A stretch of DNA of 59,177 nucleotides, taken from assembly GCF_009928485.1 (NCBI RefSeq), contig NZ_JAABNP010000036.1:1-59177 (forward strand), read 5' to 3'. A program made the translations under genes and the position numbers. Of this stretch, positions 1-9,236 are shown in pieces. The notes under the pieces were generated by a model. It saw nothing but the letters and a program-made list of their open reading frames with translations, did not search any database and was not told the origin of the DNA. How positions within the stretch are numbered: position 1 is the first letter of the stretch; each line of letters opens with the position of its first letter. Origin of the DNA: Clostridium sp. C2-6-12. Its GTDB lineage: Bacteria; Bacillota; Clostridia; Clostridiales; Clostridiaceae.

Positions 1-335
1 GGAGAGGGTGCGGGAGTGATGGGATGGGTTTGGGGGACAATTTTATCTGCTAACATAGATAGAAAAATTCTAAAGAATTTTAAGGAGTAAGAGTAGAGGT
101 TTAAAAATGTAGAGTATATCGGACATGGAGGTTTTTCAATATTCTTTATGAGTTTATACACTATAGTAGAGATATTTCTAAATAGAGATAATTGGTGATG
201 ATAAGTAAAATTAATGTAGCGGAAATATGAGAAATTATAGAAAAAATGATAAAATAAAAATATAGAATTTATTAATTTTGATAAAATGCAAGTGATTTAT
301 GAAATTTGTTTGTAATGAGAGGTTCGTGATTAAAG
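1..335. other. 5' end region, no gene seen
   Basis: No convincing coding region is visible. The first 40 bases are unusually G-rich for this A+T-rich window, and the rest is plain A+T-rich leader. A weak Shine-Dalgarno (GAGAGG at 317-322) precedes the first gene. The G-rich stretch around 26-38 partly matches the reverse complement of the last bases of the window (see findings). Confidence 0.4.
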
Positions 336-1493
336 ATGAAAGATAAAAGAAAGTTTGAATTAGAAATAAAGAAATTAATAGAACAGAAGTATGAGGGGGA
401 TTATTGGGATTTTAAGCAAGAATGGCATAAAGATAATGAAAGGCTTCTACATGATATTATTTGCTTTGCAAATACAGCCCATGATAAAGATTGCTATTTG
501 ATAATTGGTGTATCTGATACAGGAGAAATAATTGGAGTGAATGACGAGAATAGAAAGAAGCAAGCTGATATACTTGATTTGCTTTCAAATACGGTTTTTG
601 CAGTAGATAACATTCCAGAAGTTGAGTTAAATACAATTGAAATTGAAGATAGAGAAATAGATGTCATAACTATATTTAATTCTTATAATGTTCCTTATTA
701 CTTAAAAAGTAAGAGTAGAAGGTACAATAATATAAAAGAGGGTTACATATATACAAGAGTTGGTGATAAAAATACTCCAATAAGCCAAAATGCAGGTATA
801 CAGCAAATAGAAATGCTTTGGAAGAAGAGGCTCGGATTAACACAACCACCACTATTTCAAATAGTAAATAGATTGGAAAATAAATTAGAGTGGGTACAAA
901 ATGAAGATACTCGTTACAATATTTATAGACCTGAATTTAAATTAGTAGAAGAGTATGATGAAGAAGATTATGATAGAAGAAAAGGTGAATTCTATGTTTA
1001 CTCTCAATATAACTCGAATTTCATGTATAAAAATCTAAAAATAATGTACAATGAGACTATTTTAAAGGAATTTCAATTAGTAGTTTTAGATAGTGGAAGA
1101 TATACAACACCTGTCCCTCAATGGGGATATGTAGGATATGATAAGTTTGGTGTAAATCATAAGTTTACATACAAATATTTTTTGAAAGACAGTATTGATT
1201 ACAAATTACAGGAGTTTTTCTTAGATATACAGGATAGTGAAGAGGTATATGCTAAGAAAAGATTAGATAAAGTGATATTATATTATGAAAATGAAGAAGA
1301 GAGAGCAGGATTTGAATACTTCATAGAGGGCAATCAAGAAAAGATAGATTATTATATAAGTGAAGCGGATAAGGAATACTTTGAAATAGATACTAATAAT
1401 AAGTTAGAGATTAAAGAATGTAGGCGTAGACTATCAATAGGATTAGCGTTAAATAGAGCATTGTGTGAATTTAGAAATAGACTAATTAAATAA
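336..1493 (+). CDS. AlbA_2 (Schlafen-type) domain protein
   Basis: The 385-residue protein has an N-terminal AlbA_2 domain (about residues 10-160). The typical signs are DFKQEW (25-30), CFANT (43-47), LIIGVSDTGEIIG (55-67) and the later YTRVGDKNTP strand. The AlbA_2 family is linked to nucleic acid binding and, in Schlafen relatives, to RNA cleavage; many members sit in defence islands. The C-terminal 200 residues are not recognised. The next gene starts 13 bases downstream on the same strand, so the two are probably co-transcribed. The ATG has only a weak, distant ribosome site. The domain call is secure; the cellular role is inferred. Confidence 0.8.
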   Translation: MKDKRKFELEIKKLIEQKYEGDYWDFKQEWHKDNERLLHDIICFANTAHDKDCYLIIGVSDTGEIIGVNDENRKKQADILDLLSNTVFAVDNIPEVELNTIEIEDREIDVITIFNSYNVPYYLKSKSRRYNNIKEGYIYTRVGDKNTPISQNAGIQQIEMLWKKRLGLTQPPLFQIVNRLENKLEWVQNEDTRYNIYRPEFKLVEEYDEEDYDRRKGEFYVYSQYNSNFMYKNLKIMYNETILKEFQLVVLDSGRYTTPVPQWGYVGYDKFGVNHKFTYKYFLKDSIDYKLQEFFLDIQDSEEVYAKKRLDKVILYYENEEERAGFEYFIEGNQEKIDYYISEADKEYFEIDTNNKLEIKECRRRLSIGLALNRALCEFRNRLIK

Positions 1494-1506
1494 TGGGGTG
1501 GAATTA

Positions 1507-2682
1507 ATGATAACTATAGATTATGAAGTTTCAGAAAACATACTTAGAAAAATTAACAAAAATATATACTTAATAATTGAACTTTTTAATGAAAGCTGTG
1601 AAGGCTTAGACTATGAAACTTTTTTAGTTGAAATATTTCCAGAATTCTTGTGTAGAAAGAATCAAGAGAAGTGTATAGAAATTTTAAAAGAATTGGAGGA
1701 ATATACAAGAGATAACTATTATCATAATTTAAAGCCTATTCAAGAATATGCTTTATTTAATTTATTAGGATGGTGGTTAGAAGTTACTGATTGTGATTTT
1801 GAAGAAACAATTGATGATAAAGATATAAAATCATTAGATGATAGATATATTGCAAATAATATTAATAACATAGATGTATATAAAGGATTTATGTTTGAAG
1901 ATTGGGATTTTTTAGACGACTCGTTATCTGATTATATTGAGTTATGTAAAAAGAACCCAGAGTTTGTTGAAAAGTTTTTTCATATAGATTTAGAGGAATA
2001 CCTTGAATTAATGCCAGATGATATAAAAGAAGAATATTTTAATGCTAAAAATAAATTGAAAATTAATTTAAATAAAGAGGATAATATAGAAGAATTAATT
2101 GTAAAATTAATCTATAATGCTACAAAATATAAAGAAAATGATCCAAGAAGATTAATGAATACATCTGAGACGCAATTAAGTGATGATGTAACAGCTATCA
2201 TAAAGGAGAAATTACATGATAATGGAATAATTGTTACGAGAGAAATGCCAAGCGGATTTGCCAAAAAAGGAATAGGGGAATGTGATTTTTACATATATAC
2301 GTATAACGATAATATATTTAAAGTTGTTGCTATTGGTGAGAATAAGGAATGGGGGAGCTTTGAAAATCAATTTAAACAATTATTAGGCTATATGAATTCA
2401 GATACTATGTTTGGTTTTACAATATTATTTAATAAGAACGTTAATTTGGTAACTGCACTTAAAAAACGTAAGCAAATATTAGAAGAGTTATATGTTGAGA
2501 TAGATGGTGTGAAAAATTTTGAGGTGGTCGGAGAAATAGAAGAAGTTGAAGGCATGTCAAATGTTTTAAGGACATTGCATAAAAATCCTGAAAAAGAGAA
2601 CTCATATTTTAGAATTTATCATTTTGTTGTTAATGCAAAACTTGATGAAAGACAAGAAAGTGCTTTGCAAGCAAGAAAGTAA
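1507..2682 (+). CDS. PD-(D/E)XK nuclease-like protein of unknown role
   Basis: This protein has 391 residues. The N-terminal 190 residues are acidic, helical and unrecognised. The C-terminal part looks like a PD-(D/E)XK nuclease fold, with GECDF (D260) followed by GENK (E278, K280) and a downstream Q288. The start at 1507 is preferred because GGGGTGG lies 5-11 bases upstream; an in-frame GTG at 1498 would lack a ribosome site. It directly follows the AlbA_2 gene, so a two-gene nucleic-acid-targeting module is plausible. The nuclease assignment rests on motif spacing only and catalytic activity is not proven. Confidence 0.65.
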   Translation: MITIDYEVSENILRKINKNIYLIIELFNESCEGLDYETFLVEIFPEFLCRKNQEKCIEILKELEEYTRDNYYHNLKPIQEYALFNLLGWWLEVTDCDFEETIDDKDIKSLDDRYIANNINNIDVYKGFMFEDWDFLDDSLSDYIELCKKNPEFVEKFFHIDLEEYLELMPDDIKEEYFNAKNKLKINLNKEDNIEELIVKLIYNATKYKENDPRRLMNTSETQLSDDVTAIIKEKLHDNGIIVTREMPSGFAKKGIGECDFYIYTYNDNIFKVVAIGENKEWGSFENQFKQLLGYMNSDTMFGFTILFNKNVNLVTALKKRKQILEELYVEIDGVKNFEVVGEIEEVEGMSNVLRTLHKNPEKENSYFRIYHFVVNAKLDERQESALQARK

Positions 2683-2936
2683 ACTATTTTTAATAGGAAG
2701 AGAATGTGTAGACGGAGCATTGTTTAGATGGAATATGATTATAATAGAGGCAAAAAGACCTGTATATATCATTAAAGATAAAATAAAGATGGTTGTAGCA
2801 CATAATGTATTCGATTTTTATCAAATAAGAAGTATATTCTATTTTTGAGCATGATTGAAATATAAATTTGGTTTTATATTCCTTCATGCCTTTTTAGGTG
2901 TTTTTTTATCTTGTAAAGCGACTTATCATATACAAG

Positions 2937-3092
2937 ATGGAAAAATCATTTTTACTATTTGATCTATCAATGAAAAGTATTGTAATATTTACAGTAATGG
3001 TAATAAATGCTATAATATTCTCGATAATTATGGAATTATTTGTCTTTGTAAAAACAATTAGCGCTTACATAGAGTTTTTCAGCAAGGTCTAA
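2937..3092 (+). CDS. possible small membrane protein
   Basis: This 51-residue frame starts at ATG 2937; a longer version would use GTG 2898. It contains one strongly hydrophobic stretch (SIVIFTVMVINAIIFSIIM), suggesting a single membrane helix. The ribosome site is poor and I recognise no family. It lies between the nuclease-like gene and the GGDEF gene, in a gap of about 440 bases. Elsewhere in the gap, 2683-2890 also contains an overlapping out-of-frame ORF that I consider noise. Confidence 0.25.
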   Translation: MEKSFLLFDLSMKSIVIFTVMVINAIIFSIIMELFVFVKTISAYIEFFSKV

Positions 3093-3127
3093 TAAAGAAC
3101 AAATTATAAATTTGGAGGAATAATATA

Positions 3128-4015
3128 ATGTGCGACAATAACTTTAAAGTAGAAGAGCCTATACGTATTATATTGAATAAAAACAATAGAATTGAAAATA
3201 GTAGTATAGATGAAAAAATTGCATATGGTTATCTAAAAAATTTAAGTATATTTAAGCAAAGTTTTGATGATAAAAGCATTAAATATATTTTAAAGAATTA
3301 TTTTGTAACTATTGATAAAATTGCTCTGAATAATGAAGACTATAGTGTTATTACAATTAATTCTTTATGTGATTGTAAGAAGTGTCATTTAGCCCTAATA
3401 GATAAGGCAACAGGATTATACAATAGGAATTATTTAGAGCAGGTTATTCAAGAATCAAAAGATAATGACAAGTTGAGAGTAATGTCAATTTTGATGATTG
3501 ATATAGATAATTTAAAATCTATCAATGATAAAAATGGACATTTAGAGGGAGATAGGGCAATTAAATTAGTTAGCCAAGCAATAACAAGAAGTATTAGAAA
3601 GCATGATATTGCGATAAGGTATGGTGGCGATGAATTTGTAATTATATTATTTGATGAAGATATTGTAGGTGTAAATAGAATAGAAGACAGAATAAGAAAA
3701 GAAATGAAAAATAATAGTCCAAGCGTAAGTGTTAGTATAGGGATTGCCGATACTAAGAATTTTATAGATGTGAAGGAATTAATTAAGATGGCAGATGAAA
3801 AGCTATATCAAGAGAAAGATAAAAAGAAATTATTGAAGCAGATAGAGACGCCTAAATTGAATTATATAAAGCAGGAAATTGAAAAATTAAGAGAAGAATT
3901 AAATAGTAATATTATTGAAAATTTACATGATATAAATAATAAGGAAACATTAGAATTGAGCCAAAAATTAGATGATTTAATTTCATCATATCTTAATAAT
4001 ATTAGTTATATTTGA
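3128..4015 (+). CDS. GGDEF diguanylate cyclase
   Basis: The 295-residue protein is predicted to make cyclic di-GMP from two GTP. The GGDEF domain starts near residue 92 (DKATGLYNR), has the metal-binding MIDIDNLK segment (123-130), and an intact GGDEF active-site loop at 166-170. An inhibitory RxxD site (RKHD, 157-160) is exactly five residues upstream, so product feedback inhibition is likely. The N-terminal 85 residues may be a small sensory region; they contain a CDCKKC cluster (81-86). No membrane segment is seen, so it is probably cytosolic. GGAGGA precedes the ATG. The next gene is a large secreted adhesin-like protein, a typical c-di-GMP-controlled output, but direct regulation is inferred. 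Confidence 0.93.
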   Translation: MCDNNFKVEEPIRIILNKNNRIENSSIDEKIAYGYLKNLSIFKQSFDDKSIKYILKNYFVTIDKIALNNEDYSVITINSLCDCKKCHLALIDKATGLYNRNYLEQVIQESKDNDKLRVMSILMIDIDNLKSINDKNGHLEGDRAIKLVSQAITRSIRKHDIAIRYGGDEFVIILFDEDIVGVNRIEDRIRKEMKNNSPSVSVSIGIADTKNFIDVKELIKMADEKLYQEKDKKKLLKQIETPKLNYIKQEIEKLREELNSNIIENLHDINNKETLELSQKLDDLISSYLNNISYI

Positions 4016-4095
4016 CGGATGAAGACTAAAGAATAAATACAATCAGCAACACAAACCCTACTATAGGAATTTATAGATTAACTACTTTTAATTTT

Positions 4096-4123
4096 GACTA
4101 ACAGAAATGTTAGTCTATTTTTA
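4096..4123 (+). terminator. intrinsic terminator after GGDEF gene
   Basis: Perfect 8-bp stem GACTAACA/TGTTAGTC with a GAAA loop, followed by TATTTTTAT. It separates the GGDEF transcript from the adhesin promoter. Confidence 0.85.
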
Positions 4124-4167
4124 TCTATTTTTTGAAGTATATAGAAGTGTTTTGATATTAAACACAA

Positions 4168-4182
4168 TATGCTTAAAGCATA
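4168..4182. promoter_or_regulatory. palindromic operator upstream of adhesin
   Basis: Perfect 15-nt palindrome TATGCTTAAAGCATA, ending 8 bases before the -35 box at 4191. The same palindrome with a compensated C/G pair occurs at 10629-10643, at the same distance from its promoter. It is probably the site of a shared regulator. Confidence 0.65.
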
Positions 4183-4190
4183 AAAAATAC

Positions 4191-4219
4191 TTGCAATAAG
4201 CATATGTCTAAATTAAAAT
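4191..4219 (+). promoter_or_regulatory. sigma-A type promoter for the adhesin gene
   Basis: TTGCAA (4191-4196), 17-bp spacer, TAAAAT (4214-4219). The transcript would have a leader of about 125 bases before ATG 4350. The leader contains two tiny ORFs with ribosome sites (MAN at 4290 and an 8-codon ORF whose stop overlaps the adhesin ATG), so translational coupling is possible. I see no known riboswitch in it. Confidence 0.6.
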
Positions 4220-4349
4220 ATATTTATATTAATGTAAAAAACATTAAAAAGTACCATATAATTAGCAATATCGTAAAAGGGGTTAGATTATGGCTAATTG
4301 AGGAAAAAGTATTTTTGGGCGTAAATATGAATGCAGGAGAGAATTACGG

Positions 4350-7300
4350 ATGAAGAGAAAATTTTTAGCAACTTTATTAACGACAACGGCAATAATTGCC
4401 AATGTACAATCGGTAGCTTATGCTACAACAACTACAGTTTCAACTGAGGCAGATTTAAGAACTGCTCTATTAAATGCAATGAATAACAGAGAAGTAAATT
4501 TTGATATTCATTACGTTGGAACAGATACATCAATAATGACCAACCTAAAAGATATTACATCACAAGTAGGTAATAATACAGATGAATATTTACAGTTGTC
4601 ATACAGTAGTGCTTTTCCAACCATTACTGGTACAGCAACAGATTTTGTTGCAAGTTACAAGGCAGATTATTTATCAACAAAGACTGAGGAAGATTATGTT
4701 GATTCTAAGGTACATGACATAGTATCAAGAATTATAAAGCCAGGAATGAGTGATAACCAAAAGATACAAGTTATTCATCAATACATATTAGACAATGTAG
4801 TATATGACTATTCTTTAAGTAAGAGAACAGCATATGAAGCATTAGCTAATGGAAAAGCTGTATGTTCAGGTTATGCAGGCTTATTCTATAAAATGGCTAC
4901 AGAAGCAGGTTTTCCTTGTCACATAGTTTCAGGAACTAAAAAAGGTGATGGTCATAGTTGGAACTTGGTTAAGGTTGAAGGTAATTGGGTTCATGTTGAC
5001 ACAACTACTGATGATATTAGCTCATACAACCAAATTGTGCTTGGAGAAAGTGATGATACACTTAGAAGTTATGGTTATGAATGGGTAAATACTGTTTGGA
5101 CACGTTTCACAATGCCATTAGCTCCTAATTACATGAATAGAGATAGTATGACAACACTTGCTACTGACGCTGTTGTTACCGCTGAAAATTCAAGAGTTCA
5201 AGCTGATGTTGATTATGCAACAACTTTAGTAAATTCTATAGACGTATTGGTTGGTAAAGCTGATGAAGACTTACAAACTGAATTAAAGAACAGGTTAGCT
5301 ACTCTACAAAGTTCTATGGATACTGGATTAGATAGTGCTGACGCTATTAAAAAGGCTACTGACTCAGTTGCTATAGCAGAAGCTTCTAAACTGCAAGCTG
5401 ATGTTAATAGTGCAAGAACTTTAGTCAATGCTTTATTAGGTAAAACTGATAGAGATAGCTTAACATTAAGATTAAATGCAGTTCAAAAAGCTATTGATGA
5501 CAAGTTAACTTTAGCTACAAAAGCTGTACAAGCGGTAGAAGCACTTAATTTAAATTTAGATACAAGTAGTAATAAGGCTTATCGCGATGATGTACAAGCT
5601 AAGATAGACATAGCTGACCCTATGGTAAACATTTTAGAAAGTAGTACAGATAAAGATTATTTAATAAAAAGATTAAAAACAGTAAAAGACAAGTTAAATA
5701 ATCTAAATAACTTATCTAATGCTACTGAGGCTGTGACCAAAGTTGAAACGTCTAAAACACAAGCTGATTTAGATAGTGCTAAATTATTAGTTCAAAAATT
5801 CATTAATGAAATTGGTACAACTGATATATTTAATGAATATGGAACATATAAAACTGACCTATCAAACAGATTGACTGCCGTAGAAAATTCAATAGGTGGG
5901 GGAGCAACTACTTCTACTGAGGCTACAAAGGCTGTAGAAAAAGCAGAACTTTCACATCTTCAAGGAGATGTAGATAATGCTAAAACATTAGTAAACGCAT
6001 TAACTGATGGAACTGATAAAACTGCTCTATTAAGTAGATTATCTACCGTACAAGGTATCATTGATACAAACAAAGCATTAGATGACGCTACAAAGTCAGT
6101 ATTAAAGGCAGAAAATTCAAAAGTTCAAGCTGATGTTGATAGTGCTAAATTATTAGTACAAGCGTTAGCTGATGGAGTTGACAAAACAACATTATTAGGT
6201 AGATTAGATACAGTACAAAGCATTATTGATAGTGCTACAAAACCTGTAACTGATATTAAAGTATCAGGTATAACTATTAATGGAGATAGTAGTATTAGTG
6301 CTAAAAATGGAACAACTCAATTAAATGCTAATATAGCTCCTGTTAATGCAAGTAACAAGGACATTGAATGGACTTCAAGCAATGATAGTATTGCTACTGT
6401 AAGCGTTTCTGGATTGGTTACAGCTAAAGCTGATGGTGATGTAACAATTACTGCAAAAGCTAAAGATGGAAGTAATATCACAGGAATTAAGAGTATTTCT
6501 ATTAGTGGACAAACTGCTACAACACCTGTAACTGATGTTAAGGTGTCAGGAATAAGTATTACTGGAAGCGGTACTATTATTAACAAAGGTGGAACAGTAA
6601 AATTAACTGCAACATCTACTCCAGATAATGCTACTGATAAATCAGTAACATGGACTTCAAGTAATACAGGTATAGCAACAGTAGATAATGCAGGAACAGT
6701 AACAGCAATAGCTGATGGAAATGTAACAATTATTGCTACAGCTAAAGATGGAAGTAAGATTACAGGAACTAAAACAATTACTATTTCAGGTCAAACAATT
6801 ACAACACCTGTAACTGATGTTAAGGTATCAGGTATAAGTATTACTGGAAGTAATGTTATTAGTAGTAAGGGAGGTATAACTCAATTAACCGCAATAGCTA
6901 CTCCAACTAATGCGAATAATAAAAATGTTACATGGAGTTCAAGTAATTCAAGTGTTGCAACTGTAAGTTCAACTGGTGTAGTTACAGCTAAAACAGATGG
7001 CTCTATAACAATAATTGCTACTGCAACAGATGGAAGTGGAATTGTAGGAACTAAGACAATTACTGTTTCAGGACAAACTACAACAACTACTCCTGTAAAT
7101 AATGATATTAAGGTTACTAACGTTACTGTAATGGGTAATGGAAATATTGACGTTAAAGATGGAACTATAACACTTACAGCGTATATTAGTCCAATTAATG
7201 CTACCAATAATTCTGTTACATGGAGTTCAAGTGACCCAAGTATAGCTAATGTTGATAATCGTGGAATAGTCACTGCAAAGTCAAATGGTTCTGTAACAAT

Positions 7301-8252
7301 TACTGCTACAGCAAATGATGGCAGTGGGTTTAAAGGTAGTAAATTACTTGTAATTTCAGGACAAAACAGTTCAAATAACAATAATAACAACACTGGTAAT
7401 ACTGACAACACAAATACAGGTAATAACAATAATAATAATAATAATACAAGTAACTCAACATTGAAATCTGTTAGCATTTCTGGTACAGAAGAAGTTGGAG
7501 AAAAATTAAAAGCTAAGATAAAGTATGATGGCAATAAGCCAGATGTCGAATATCAATGGCAAAAATCTAATTCAAAGAATGGTGAATATGTTGATATTTC
7601 TGGTGCAACAGAAGATACTTATAGGGTGAAAACTTATGATGATAATAAATATTTAAGAGTAGTAGTTAAGGTTACTAATGATGGTGATAAGCATACTTTT
7701 TATGATACTACAGGTAGAATAAAGAAGCATGTTTACATGAACGATGACACATCAAAAAATGATACATCTACATCAGAAAATAATAACAGTGTAAACCCTT
7801 CGACAGTTAATACTGCTCCTGTTAATAATTCGTCATATTATAATAATGTCCCTGTTAATAATTCTTCATATTATAATAATTCACCTGTTAATACTTCGTC
7901 ATACAACAGTGGTCCAGAAAAATCAAAGCCTTCAATGCCAGGAAGTAGCACTGCTTTCACAGGAAATGGTTCATTTGTTAATCCATCTGGAAGACCTGTG
8001 AGTGGTTGGATAGGTTCATCTGGGAATTGGTACTATTTAGATAGTGATGGAGTTGCAAAGACGGGTTGGGTAAATGACCAAGGAAATTGGTATTATTTAG
8101 ACCCTAATGTTGGATATTCACGTGCAACAATGAAAACTGGTTGGATAAAAGACAATGGGAAATGGTACTATTTAAATTCATCAGGAGCTATGTTGGCTAA
8201 TACAACCGTAGATGGATATGTATTAGGTAATGATGGTTCTTGGATAGGATAA
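4350..8252 (+). CDS. secreted transglutaminase-like / Ig-like (BIG2) cell-wall-binding protein
   Basis: The 1300-residue modular surface protein begins with a signal peptide (residues 1-26, ending AYA). A transglutaminase-like domain follows (about 115-225), with a complete Cys-His-Asp triad: C172 (KAVCSGYA), H202 (GHSWNLV) and D217 (HVDTT). Residues about 275-630 are six or so helical repeats of about 60 residues of the ENSKVQADVDSAKLLV type. Four BIG2 Ig-like domains occupy about 632-1010. An Asn-rich linker, another Ig-like domain (about 1035-1120) and an SSYYNN repeat linker lead to three C-terminal GW/YWYYL cell-wall-binding repeats (about 1210-1300). It is probably displayed on the cell wall and may act as an adhesin or cross-linking enzyme. 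It is expressed from the promoter at 4191. Near-identical BIG2 repeats at the DNA level suggest recombination-driven change in repeat number. Confidence 0.9.
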   Translation: MKRKFLATLLTTTAIIANVQSVAYATTTTVSTEADLRTALLNAMNNREVNFDIHYVGTDTSIMTNLKDITSQVGNNTDEYLQLSYSSAFPTITGTATDFVASYKADYLSTKTEEDYVDSKVHDIVSRIIKPGMSDNQKIQVIHQYILDNVVYDYSLSKRTAYEALANGKAVCSGYAGLFYKMATEAGFPCHIVSGTKKGDGHSWNLVKVEGNWVHVDTTTDDISSYNQIVLGESDDTLRSYGYEWVNTVWTRFTMPLAPNYMNRDSMTTLATDAVVTAENSRVQADVDYATTLVNSIDVLVGKADEDLQTELKNRLATLQSSMDTGLDSADAIKKATDSVAIAEASKLQADVNSARTLVNALLGKTDRDSLTLRLNAVQKAIDDKLTLATKAVQAVEALNLNLDTSSNKAYRDDVQAKIDIADPMVNILESSTDKDYLIKRLKTVKDKLNNLNNLSNATEAVTKVETSKTQADLDSAKLLVQKFINEIGTTDIFNEYGTYKTDLSNRLTAVENSIGGGATTSTEATKAVEKAELSHLQGDVDNAKTLVNALTDGTDKTALLSRLSTVQGIIDTNKALDDATKSVLKAENSKVQADVDSAKLLVQALADGVDKTTLLGRLDTVQSIIDSATKPVTDIKVSGITINGDSSISAKNGTTQLNANIAPVNASNKDIEWTSSNDSIATVSVSGLVTAKADGDVTITAKAKDGSNITGIKSISISGQTATTPVTDVKVSGISITGSGTIINKGGTVKLTATSTPDNATDKSVTWTSSNTGIATVDNAGTVTAIADGNVTIIATAKDGSKITGTKTITISGQTITTPVTDVKVSGISITGSNVISSKGGITQLTAIATPTNANNKNVTWSSSNSSVATVSSTGVVTAKTDGSITIIATATDGSGIVGTKTITVSGQTTTTTPVNNDIKVTNVTVMGNGNIDVKDGTITLTAYISPINATNNSVTWSSSDPSIANVDNRGIVTAKSNGSVTITATANDGSGFKGSKLLVISGQNSSNNNNNNTGNTDNTNTGNNNNNNNNTSNSTLKSVSISGTEEVGEKLKAKIKYDGNKPDVEYQWQKSNSKNGEYVDISGATEDTYRVKTYDDNKYLRVVVKVTNDGDKHTFYDTTGRIKKHVYMNDDTSKNDTSTSENNNSVNPSTVNTAPVNNSSYYNNVPVNNSSYYNNSPVNTSSYNSGPEKSKPSMPGSSTAFTGNGSFVNPSGRPVSGWIGSSGNWYYLDSDGVAKTGWVNDQGNWYYLDPNVGYSRATMKTGWIKDNGKWYYLNSSGAMLANTTVDGYVLGNDGSWIG

Positions 8253-8261
8253 GAATTAGAG

Positions 8262-8294
8262 GCTAAGGAGCGATAATCCTTAGCTTTTTATTTT
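8262..8294 (+). terminator. intrinsic terminator after adhesin
   Basis: GCTAAGGA (8262-8269) pairs with TCCTTAGC (8277-8284), followed by TTTTTATTTT. Confidence 0.85.
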
Positions 8295-8335
8295 GAATTA
8301 ACATAAGAAGATAAAAATTTTTTGATAATAAGTTA

Positions 8336-8367
8336 AAAACAGCTACAGATAAATCTATAGCTGTTTT
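8336..8367. terminator. second hairpin terminator, A/T-flanked
   Basis: AAAACAGCTA (8336-8345) pairs with TAGCTGTTTT (8358-8367). The flanking A and T runs would let it work in both directions. Confidence 0.6.
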
Positions 8368-8530
8368 AAATGTAAAATTATGTGAAGTTTTGGTAGGACA
8401 TTCACAAATATTTATAGAAAAGGCGTTGGTCTTTTTGGCAATTTATTTATGTATTTATTATATCAAGATTGGTTTTGAATTGTAAATAATACAATAGTCA
8501 ACAATTTCATAACTATAGGGAATGTTAGTG

Positions 8531-8576
8531 ATTAACAGCAAAAGAGACCTCCGAAGAGGTCTCTTTTGCTGTTAAT
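8531..8576. terminator. perfect 21-bp hairpin, probably a bidirectional terminator
   Basis: The arms 8531-8551 and 8556-8576 are perfect reverse complements, with a CGAA loop. The core (A-run, GAGACCTC/GAGGTCTC, T-run) has the form of a bidirectional terminator. The pairing continues outward through TTAACAGC/GCTGTTAA, which is more than a terminator needs. The 8253-8738 gap otherwise shows no gene. Confidence 0.6.
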
Positions 8577-8738
8577 CTAACCTGATAAGATTGGACTAAA
8601 CTTGAATTTTATAGTTCCATAATACCACCAATTTTAATATTATGTCAATTATAAAATTACTGACAAATGCATATAAGATAGAAACCAATATAAAAAAGGA
8701 GCTATTAAGATTAGCGAAGTGAATAAGGAGGAAAGTAC

Positions 8739-9176
8739 ATGAATGAGAAGGTTAAAATAGGAGATGTGCTAAAGAAATATAGGGAAGAAAAGGGTGTGAG
8801 TTTAGCTGTTGTAGAGGCGGAGACAGGAGTTTCTCGTAGTTATATAAATCGTCTTGAACGGTCTTCAAGAAGCAATCCTACATTGGAAAGTGTTTCCAGG
8901 TTAGTTAAGTATTTTGGTATCCCATTTTCTACTTTAGAAGAAATATGTGGGTGTTCAACAGATGAAGAGGATAGTATACAAAATTTGGATTATCTATTGC
9001 TCAATGAGAAGTATATGTTTGCTAATATAATTGCAGATATTAATTTAAAAATTGCCTTACGAGATTTTGTTACGGAATTAGAAAATTATTGTACTGTAGC
9101 TAATATTACAAGACAGGAAGAAACTAAATTATTAGATTTAGCGGATGTTCTTAGGGGAAATCTGCTTGGAATGTAA
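8739..9176 (+). CDS. XRE-family transcriptional regulator
   Basis: The 145-residue protein has a Cro/CI-type helix-turn-helix in residues 8-65; the recognition region is AETGVSRSYINRLERSS. The C-terminal half is helical and may mediate dimerisation. The ribosome site AAGGAGGAAA is strong. A terminator follows immediately, and 60 bases later comes a nuclease-like gene, so it may control that neighbour. No ligand-binding domain is recognised. Confidence 0.88.
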   Translation: MNEKVKIGDVLKKYREEKGVSLAVVEAETGVSRSYINRLERSSRSNPTLESVSRLVKYFGIPFSTLEEICGCSTDEEDSIQNLDYLLLNEKYMFANIIADINLKIALRDFVTELENYCTVANITRQEETKLLDLADVLRGNLLGM

Positions 9177-9191
9177 AAATTAATGTTAGAA

Positions 9192-9220
9192 AAAGAATCA
9201 GCTTAGGCTGATTCTTTTTT
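9192..9220 (+). terminator. intrinsic terminator after XRE gene
   Basis: AAAGAATCAGC (9192-9202), TTAG loop, GCTGATTCTTT (9207-9217), then T residues. Confidence 0.85.
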
Positions 9221-9236
9221 AGAAAGGTGTGGTTTC

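Noticed and set aside
2624..2848. 74-residue frame overlapping the end of the nuclease-like gene
   Set aside because: It starts inside that gene in another frame without a ribosome site and is not protein-like.
4220..4349. c-di-GMP riboswitch in the adhesin leader
   Set aside because: The GGDEF neighbour made this attractive, but neither the GEMM-I conserved blocks nor the type II pseudoknot sequence is visible.
6881..7534. 217-residue minus-strand frame inside the adhesin
   Set aside because: It is the antisense of BIG2 and Asn-rich repeats, is low in complexity and has no ribosome site.
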